Origin: Rhodosporidiobolus odoratus
Taxonomy: Eukaryota; Basidiomycota; Microbotryomycetes; Sporidiobolales; Sporidiobolaceae
Direction of reading: 5' to 3'
Assembly (NCBI GenBank): GCA_034387635.1
Contig: JAOANU010000004.1
Location: 1,548,072 to 1,612,071 of the forward strand
Length of the DNA: 64,000 nt
Under the pieces are notes generated by a model. That model was not told the DNA's origin. It ran no database searches and was given only the letters and a program-made list of their open reading frames with translations. This document shows positions 56,629 to 64,000 of this stretch, piece after piece (position 1 is the stretch's first letter; each line of letters begins with the position of its first letter). The position numbers were made by a program, and so were the translations under genes.

Positions 56629-57951
56629 CTAATCCGTCTGCATCGAGTCCCCAGCGCCCGCGCCCGGCTGCGGCGGCTGTTGTTCGGCCGCGGCCTCCTG
56701 AGCTTGTGCCGGCGTCTCTCCTGCTACCCCCGATGCCGGCTGTGTGGGCTGCGCCTCGCCGGCGTCATCCTTAGCGTCCATGCTATCGAGGTAGACCGTC
56801 AAATCTTGGCCCTCGACGATGCGGAACTTCTCGAACTGCCCGCCCTTTGCTTTCCCACCAGAAGGTTCAGTACCGAGCACTGCTGCAGCGGGAGCTTCGG
56901 CTTCTGAAGACGGAGGGGCGGCGGTGGAGGAGGAGGAAGTCGGGGCGAGACCGACAATGCCGATGGAGGTGTTGTGAATTGTGAGCTCCTTGTCTTGCTG
57001 CAGGGTGTCGCGGAGGGCGTGAAGACCGTGCTTGATGAGGGTCGGCAGATCGCCTGTCCACGCGGAGAACGGGGTGAGTCAAGGGCTTGCATGGTCGAAA
57101 GCGATTGAGTCTCTACGTACATTCGGCAAACTCTTCAAAGTGTGCTTCGAGGTAAGTCTTGGCACTCTGGCTACGAGCACCAATCGACATGGCGTAGTAT
57201 TCAAGGCAGTTCCCAGACGGCGAGAACTCGTAGAGATGAGGGCCCTTCTCCTGTTGGCAGCCGGAAAATGGTTAGCTTGTGATAAGAGGACTGGAGAAGC
57301 CGAAGCGTACGTCATAACCCGCCACGAGCAATCCCACTCCGTATGGTCGCCTGCCGTAGTGCTGCGTGTTGATCTGCGCCTTGTCTGCGATAGCGCCGAC
57401 AATGCGACTGATGGGAAGAGGGCGGTTGTAGAGCATGCGAGAGGACATGGCTTGAGTTCGCATGAAGTTGCTGACGATGCACGACCACGACGTCAGTTCC
57501 GCTCGGCGTCGAACCTGCAAGAGGCCAGAGAGTCGCGTTCAATCAGGGACGTACGAGAGAACGCGGGCATCCGAAGTCAAACCAGCGATTGCGACGCCGA
57601 GGTGATCGTCGATGCGGATGAGCTTCTTCTGGTAGGATGCCAGCTCGCCGGTTGAGCGCTTATGCGTGACGAATCAAGGTCAGCGAGACGAGCGAAGACA
57701 GGCGGACAACCGCAACGGCACGATTTGCTCACCTTGAGACCCAGAAGGATGACATGAGTGTTACTCCTCAGTCCGACGCAAGCAGACCCCTGCTTGACAG
57801 CTTCCAAGGCGTACTCAACCTGCGATGGAGCAACAACGCCGCGTCATCAAAGACAGCTCCGACGGGCAGAAACAAGACAGCGACGCGCCTGGTGGAGACG
57901 CCCTTGGGGACTGAAGGTGCTGTTGTCGTTGTCGTACGAGTTGCGGTGCAT
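56629..57951 (-). CDS. PRE5: 20S proteasome subunit alpha-6 (PSMA1/Pre5)
   Basis: ATG 57951 reads [21 protein letters not shown], the alpha-type N-terminal signature. After an intron [20 protein letters not shown] follows, then [90 protein letters not shown], and a Pro/Ala/Gln-rich tail ending DSMQTD at 56629. The NYD-type start and the C-terminal extension identify alpha-6, part of the outer ring of the core particle. Convergent with MMSDH; its promoter side faces NIP7. Confidence 0.93.
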
Positions 57952-58331
57952 GGTGAAGCGGTTTCAAGTGGAGCCGACGAGGACGACGGGTGGACGTGAG
58001 CTCAGAGATGACTGATTGCTGGGATCTTGGTGCGTAAGTGGTGCGTAGCCAGCTTCCTTTGTCTTGCCTTGAGGCTTCCTTCGTGAGCAGCGTAGTAGTC
58101 GATAAGAGGACGAATCCCTTCCTCCGCTGCCAAGATGAGAGTGACTATTATCGACATAACATACAAGAGACAGCGTCGAGACATAGGATAACATGACTCA
58201 CTCAAGCACTAGACGGCATTGGCTAGCGACTCTGCTGAGCGGATGCGAGAGTTGTCTTTGCTTTTTTCAGAAAGTTCGCCTCGAGAAGCTCGCGGTTCCT
58301 TCAGATCAGTCTACAAACAAGGCAGCTCGCT
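57952..58331. promoter_or_regulatory. Divergent promoter region of PRE5 and NIP7
   Basis: About 380 bp between a proteasome gene and a ribosome-biogenesis gene transcribed away from each other. No PACE-like or other box was confidently identified. Confidence 0.4.
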
Positions 58332-59608
58332 AGTAGGTCGGCTATTAGCTATAGCACATTGCTCCTAGCTCTCTGCGCGCTGCCGCATCAACCCCGAATC
58401 GGCACGTGCTGTTCGAGCAGACTTTGGCTGACTTCCTTGTCCCGCTTGTCCAGTGCGCCCACTCACTGAATCCGAGACAAAGACACTCTTCGCCAAGCTC
58501 GCCAACTACTTGGGCGCTAATCTCGTCCACCTGGTCGACACCCCGGACGACGTGAGTCTACCCTTCTTTCCGCAATGTGGGTGTCGAAGCCGGAAACAGT
58601 CGATGGCCGTCAGCTCCACCGTCGGGTACAAAGGAAGACAGCGAGGGGTCAAAGTGAACGTTCTGGTGGGCGTGGGAGTTCCGACGAAGAACATAGGAGC
58701 GTGCCCGACTTTTGCTTCGCTTCGAAGCTGGCGGGATTTCTTCCTCGCACCTGCCTCGTTGCAGTCAGGCTGATACTGACCCTTTTCTATTCCACTCTGA
58801 CTAGCCGCATGTCTTCCGTCTACACCGGTCCCGCGTGTACTACGTTCGGGAAGCCCTTATTCGCCAGGCCATCTCGGTCCCTCGTGCGAGCCTCATCTCT
58901 CTCGGCGTTTGCTTGGGCAAATTCTCCAAGACTGAGAAGTTCCGCTTGCATGTCACTGCACTGGATTTGATGGGACGGTACGCGAAGCACAAGGTACGCC
59001 CCATCGTTCATAGCCACTCTCGAGGATGCACATCTGACATCTTTTCCTTCGCAACAACGCCGTGTCACGATCCAAATTCTCGCCCTCTGCGCATCGCCAC
59101 CTTCACCTTGTCATTGTCGAATGACGACCATCTTGCTTTCCCCTTGCCGCCTTTTCCCTCTTCACGTTGCTCAATGGCCCCTCTCCTGGCAACTCGCACC
59201 CCACCTCTTCGCGATTGATTCCCTCGAGCAGGTCTGGATCAAGTCGAACGGCGAGATGCCTTTCCTCTATGGCAACCACGTAGTCAAGGCGCACATCGGC
59301 AAAACTTCCGAAGACATCACAGAACACCAAGGAGTCGTCATCTATTCCATGTCGGACATGCCGCTTGGTTTCGGCGTGACTGCACGGAGTACCGTTGACA
59401 CGCGGAAGCTGGACCCGACAGCCATTGTCGTGTTCAATCAAGCGTGAGTTTCCTGCCGCACCCTTGCTTGCTCGTGGCTGATCCCGCCCTGTTTTGTGCT
59501 CATGCAGTGACGTTGGGGAATATCTACGAGACGAGGTGCGCACGACGCCGTTCTCTCCTGCGTTTTGTGCTGACGCTTGTCTACTGTGTGCAGGATACTC
59601 TTTTCTAG
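58332..59608 (+). CDS. NIP7: 60S ribosome biogenesis protein Nip7
   Basis: After acceptor CCAG at 58453 the frame reads (M)RPLTESETKTLFAKLANYLG, then FRLHRSRVYYVREALIR, LISLGVCLGKFSKTEKFRLH, VWIKSNGEMPFLYGNHVVKA, GVVIYSMSDMPLGFGVTARS, LDPTAIVVFNQADVGEYLRD, and DTLF at TAG 59606-59608. It aligns along its whole length with Nip7, including the C-terminal PUA domain, and acts in 27S pre-rRNA processing with Nop8/Nop53-type factors in the nucleolus. There is no ATG in the first conserved exon: TG follows directly after the acceptor. The start codon must therefore be split; a donor A|GTAGGT at 58332-58333 fits. Confidence 0.92.
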
Positions 59609-59944
59609 AAAATTCCTATCTTCCTCGAGGGTCCCTGTTGGTTCTACTGTGCAATGTTGTCAATATTACGCCCACTTCCTGCCTGTGCCTCGCCGAGATT
59701 AGATGGCTTGTTTCGCTGCCATCGAGAAGCACTCCGAATTGTGTACTACTTATCGTTTTCCCGCCGGATTATCGGGCCGCTCGAGATAACGAAAGTCCTT
59801 CCGTCTCACACGCGCTACCTCCCGTCTTCGCTTTGGGCTCTCCACCGCTGTAGACACCTGTTCTCAGTCCAACCCTTTGTCGCGCCTGTCAGCCGGCCGA
59901 CCCGCACTTTGTAAACCCGCGCCGCCCACGACCGCCGGCCGCAA
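59609..59944. other. Intergenic region
   Basis: 336 bp between NIP7 and the Zn2Cys6 gene, both +. Presumed terminator and promoter; nothing specific seen. Confidence 0.45.
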
Positions 59945-62900
59945 ATGCCGAAATCAGTTCCAGCTGAAGCGACGCAGGAAGGGCGAGAGGGCAAGGAGAA
60001 GGGAGCTAAGGACAGTCAGAAGAAGCGCTCACAGCGACCGTCGTGGTCTGTAAGTTCCTTTCCTCCCCTTAGCGTTATCGCCGGAAGAAGGCAATCTGGC
60101 TTATCCTCACCGTCATCGTCTGAACCATACCTGACGATTTCTACACAGTGTACAGAGTGTACTCGGTAAGTAGTATAACCATTCTGCTGTCTTCTTACCG
60201 TGGGCAAAGTACCAACGCGGGCTACGATTTCCTCGTTTCCCGGCCGGCAGGCGCAAGATTCGCTGTGATAGGGTTGTTCCAGGGTGCAACCAGGTTCGTC
60301 ACCGTTATCTCTAGCTCATTAATCATCGCGTGGGCTGCTTGCCGCAGTAGCAGGGATTGAGGGCGCTGACTGTTCGCCTTTCCCTCCTCCTTATTGTCTA
60401 CACCTTCCTGCTGGATCAACGTCACCTCGACCTTTGTCACCGCCTCGCTATGCGCAGTGCATCAAGCGCAATAAGACCCACCTTTGCCGTCTAGATCAGG
60501 ACGTCGACATCGGATTTGGCCCAGCGTGCGTCGCCTCTTGCAGTCTCGCCAGTCTCGCGCATCTCGCTGATCGTGTTTCTTGCGAACAGTGACCCATCGA
60601 CCTCTACATCTCCCGGAGCGTCGTCGGGACAGCCCCGGTACGCGACTGCGACCGAGTATGAAGCCGTCGTCCGCTCAATTGGCGTTGTCCGGCAGCGCTT
60701 GTATCACCTGGATCGGGTCATCAACGCCTTCGTCCCCCAGCCGGACGTCCTCGACGAGTCGGGGCAGCCCCAATGGGCCCTTGACCTGAACCTGGTGACT
60801 GGCGGCCGGGGACAGCCGAGCTACGTCCCGCAAACGCCGTTGACGGGACGGAGCGAGTTCTACCCGCTGTCCGGTCTGGCTACTCCGGTGACGGGGGATA
60901 CGAAGCCCCTGGTACCGCTACGTCCCGTTCTAGAAGAGGAGTACGAGCCAGCCAGCGGGTATCGCATTGAAGGCCTGACGCCGCGCATCGAACCGCAGTC
61001 CCTCGTCAGTGCCGACGTCGATCGGCAGTTCTACCCACCTCTGGCACCGCTCGCTGAGGCTCCGCTTGGTCAGGCTGAGCTTGACCAGACTCGGGAAGAG
61101 CGTCGGCACGCAGCGGAGAGCGACGGCGAGGTGGAGGCGGCGGTGACCTTGGAGTTTCTGGTACGTCTTGCCGTCTCTCCTTATGCGATTCGGGCCATAC
61201 ACCAACTGCCTCCGGTTAGGCTCTCGGACGAGATCGAAAGCAGGATCATTTTACCCGCGCTGAGCTGCGACGACCCTCGACTCCGGAAGACAAGCCTACT
61301 CCTAGCACTGTTCAGTCCTCTTCCTCCTCCGACCCGCTGCACGACCCTTCCTCTTCCTCTCTTTTCTCCGCGAACATCGCCAAGCCGTTGAACAAGCCGC
61401 TGTGTGGAGTTGGCGGGCATCCAACCCGTCTCTCTCCAGCCCTTTCAACCTGCCCTCCTTCCCTCGCCAGCCTTCTTCCCGACAAGCCCACGAGCGACGC
61501 CATCGTCGACTTCTCGCTCGATCGAGTCGCATGGCAACATGCGGCGGTACACTCCGGTCAGTTCCGTACCGAATGCGCCGAGTTCTTCTCGTGGGGTGAG
61601 AAAGAGCGGAGGGCTACTATGGTGAACCAAAGCTGGCTTGCCCTGTACTTCGCCGTTCTGTGTGCAGGAGCCAAGCACATGAGCTCGGAGGACGCCAAGA
61701 CTTATGGGGTGCCCTCAGGTAACTCTCTCCGTCAAGTTTAGTCTCTTCGATCTCCGCTCAAATTTGCACCATGCAGACGATATCAAGCGCCTTCCGAAAC
61801 TCTACTTCGATGCATCGGTCGAGTCTCTTCACCGCAGCAACTTCCTCGCCAAGCACAGCATCTACGCTGTCCAGACTATCGTCATCTTGGCGGTCGCGTG
61901 CCAAGATGTCGGCGGGAGCGACCTCATCGCCACCCTCCTCGCCTGCGGTATCCGCATAGCCCAACATCTCAACCTTCACCGTATGCCTCCTGCCCTTAGC
62001 TGTCTGAGTTACTGCTCACCCTCAAACCCTTGCAGGTTTCGCCTCGGATGAGGAATGGGAAGCGAAGCGACGAGCGAACGGAGTTGATCCGAAGAGCGGA
62101 CCGGGCGTCAAGGGCTTGATACAGCGTGAGGTACGGAAAAGGCTATGGTATCTGCTCGCGGCCGAGGTTTGCTGCCTTCTTTCACTCCCTCCCTTGCGGA
62201 ACTGACCTTCCTGTTCTGATTGACTGCAGGACTGGTTCCAAATCCCCTATCGACGCGCCTACGCCATCTTTCCCTCTCATTTCACGACCCCCCCTCCTGC
62301 CAATTGCCACGATTCAGACCTCGCGAGCGGCGAGCTCATCTGCCGTTCGGCGGACGAACCGACAGTGGCGTCGAAAGTCCTGATCGCATTCAAGGTAGCC
62401 GCCTGTATCCGCGCCTTCTTCGAGCACGTCAACTCGCGGCATGACGGCGACCTTTCCTACGAGCTACTTCTGCAGGCGGACTGCGAGATTCGACTGATCA
62501 TCAACACCGGGCCTTCTTACCTTCGAGCTGGTGTTGAACCGGACGACGGCGGCGCGAGCAGGCTATGGCTGCCGTGGTTCAAGCGCTACTGGGTCATGTC
62601 GGTATCTCGTATGTTGCAGCTCCTCGTAGCGAGAGCAAAGCTGATGATCCCTTTTCTTCTGCACAGACAAACTCCTCATCTGCCACCGCGTCTTCCTCGG
62701 TCGAGCGTTCCGCGACTCCAGGTTCGCATACTCTCGTAAGATCGCGGTGGAGGCAGCGCGGAGCATCATCCAGGAGCTCGTGAAGGGGAAAGGCATGCCG
62801 TATCAGGACGTCTGGACAGTCAGTCGCTTTCTTCTCCCGGCTTCCTGTGACACTTATACTGACCTCCTTTCACCCTACTTCCAGGTACCGTATCACACAA

Positions 62901-63706
62901 TCTCCGCCGCTACCACCCTCATGCTCGACATTGGCTCCTCTTCGTCGGCAGACCCCGATGTGGCGCACAAGCGGACCGAGGTGCAACTCGCGCTTGAAGA
63001 GCTGTCGCTCCATGATTCGGAGGGAAATAGCCAGATCGCCGCGCGTGGTGTACAGCTTCTCACCACCCTCCTTGCTGAAGAAGCGAAGCACCGCCGACCG
63101 CCAGCTGCCGACCTCCGCAAGCGCAAGGCGACAGAAGTAGATCCCGCCGGTATCGATGATCGCTTCAACGACGCTGCAAAGCGTCTGATCTCGAACAGCC
63201 GCACTCCGCTGGCGGTCGTTACCGGTCCGGTTCCGCCCGTCGGCGCCGTTCCTCCAATCTCGCCCAGCCTCGCGACCGCTTCCTTCCCGTACTTCGTTCC
63301 CACCGCACCGCCATATCCTCTTGCCCTACCTCCTGGCCCTGGAGGTATCGACCTGAACTCCCCCGCCGGCTCGCATGTCTCGGACCATTCTCTCTCGCAA
63401 GACGCCTTCGACGCCATTCTACAGGGTCTGGCCGGCTGGTCTGCGAATCCGGGGCCGAGTGCGCCAGTCGATGATGCAACAGGCTTTGGAGTCGGTGGTA
63501 CAGGCAACAGTCCTGGTCTTATCGGCGGCCGCGCTGATTCTGCCGACTTTTGGCGACTGCTCGACCTGAACCTCGAGCCGGTGGCGTTCCAGCCTTCTGC
63601 TTTTGACGTCGGAGTCGATACGCTGGCAGGGGTCGAGTTGGTCAACTCAGACTTTTCTGGACTGGGGGATCTTTCTGTAGAAGGTGCCGATGTTCGGACA
63701 TGGTGA
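59945..63706 (+). CDS. Zn2Cys6 fungal-specific transcription factor
   Basis: ATG 59945 opens a Lys/Glu/Arg-rich N-terminus. The zinc cluster is assembled from three exons: CTECTR|RKIRCDRVVPGCNQ|CIKRNKTHLC, giving CX2CX6CX6CX2CX8C. After a variable Pro/Ser region with a short helix (VVRSIGVVRQRLYHLDRVIN), a fungal-specific regulatory domain follows: FAVLCAGAKHMSSEDA, SLHRSNFLAKHSIYAVQTIV, LACGIRIAQHLNLHR, VRKRLWYLLAAEDWF, and DKLLICHRVFLGRAFRDSRF. The Gly/Pro/Ser-rich C-terminus may be an activation region and ends at TGA 63704-63706. It is a nuclear regulator with unknown targets. Length is about 1000 residues or slightly less, allowing for introns. No neighbour suggests a dedicated cluster. 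Confidence 0.88.
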
Positions 63707-64000
63707 TGTCATAATGTGTTGTTGTCTTCTGCAGTACTCCCTTCATTTGACCTGGCTCTGTGTGATATGTGACCAGGGAATGCTTGTGGCGCTCCATACT
63801 GCGAGAGAAGCTCTGACGCTCTGTAGCTTCGAAGCTTTGCAGCTTTCAAAGGATACCGTGGTTTTGCACGGCGGCATAACTTCGAGAAGGCTCTGATCAA
63901 TGTTGGGGGGGACTGAGGCAATGTGGCTCCAAATAAGCTGTAGTATGCGGGAGACTGTAGGAAGAAGTCACGCCGCTGCTTACTGTCTGCCGTATTTGTC
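63707..64000. other. 3' flank of the transcription factor gene
   Basis: Last 294 bp: probable 3' UTR/intergenic DNA. Short ORFs only; nothing supportable. Confidence 0.45.

Overview
This is a eukaryotic, almost certainly basidiomycete, window. Genes are split by many short introns (roughly 50-120 nt; donors GTGCGT/GTACGT/GTGAGT, CT(A/G)AC-type branch points). They encode fungal versions of proteasome alpha, NIP7, INO80 Ies6, GID-complex Rmd5 and a Zn2Cys6 regulator. A GC-rich, intron-dense Pucciniomycotina yeast or smut relative (for example Microbotryomycetes) fits, but that placement is inference.

Left arm (1-19.5 kb) is mobile and repetitive DNA. A decayed Ty1/copia pol gene (1-3770) with its 3' LTR is followed by the 3' end of a non-LTR retrotransposon ('LINE A', tail (AAAC)n). 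Next comes a tandem array of a 3.96-kb composite unit (5792-19495, about 3.5 near-identical copies). Each unit holds a host-gene-like 5' fragment (X), a 5'-truncated second LINE ('LINE B', tail (AATC)n), a further host-gene-like multi-exon fragment (Y), and a truncated LINE A 3' end that joins it to the next unit. The array looks like a recent expansion by unequal crossing-over between LINE A 3' ends.

Transition (19.5-26.6 kb) is gene-poor: decayed ORF pieces, long poly-C tracts, short tandem and direct repeats, and one copy of a dispersed repeat seen again at about 46.3 kb.

Right arm (26.6-64 kb) is compact ordinary genome. In order: an unrecognised minus-strand gene; a Crg1/Tmt1-like SAM methyltransferase; an Rmd5/Gid2 E3 ligase; a possible small gene; an ERGIC-53/Emp47-type L-type lectin; a multi-spanning membrane protein; a Baeyer-Villiger-type flavin monooxygenase followed by an aldehyde dehydrogenase; a four-span membrane protein; an acid-sphingomyelinase-like phosphodiesterase carrying an in-frame TGA; a GPATCH11-like G-patch protein; INO80 subunit Ies6; methylmalonate-semialdehyde dehydrogenase; proteasome alpha-6 (PSMA1/Pre5); NIP7; and a Zn2Cys6 transcription factor.

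No prokaryotic features (operons, CRISPR, phage) and no convincing tRNA or rRNA genes were seen. The most unusual structure is the composite LINE/host-gene tandem array. Intron-exon joins were worked out by eye; where phases close exactly this is stated.
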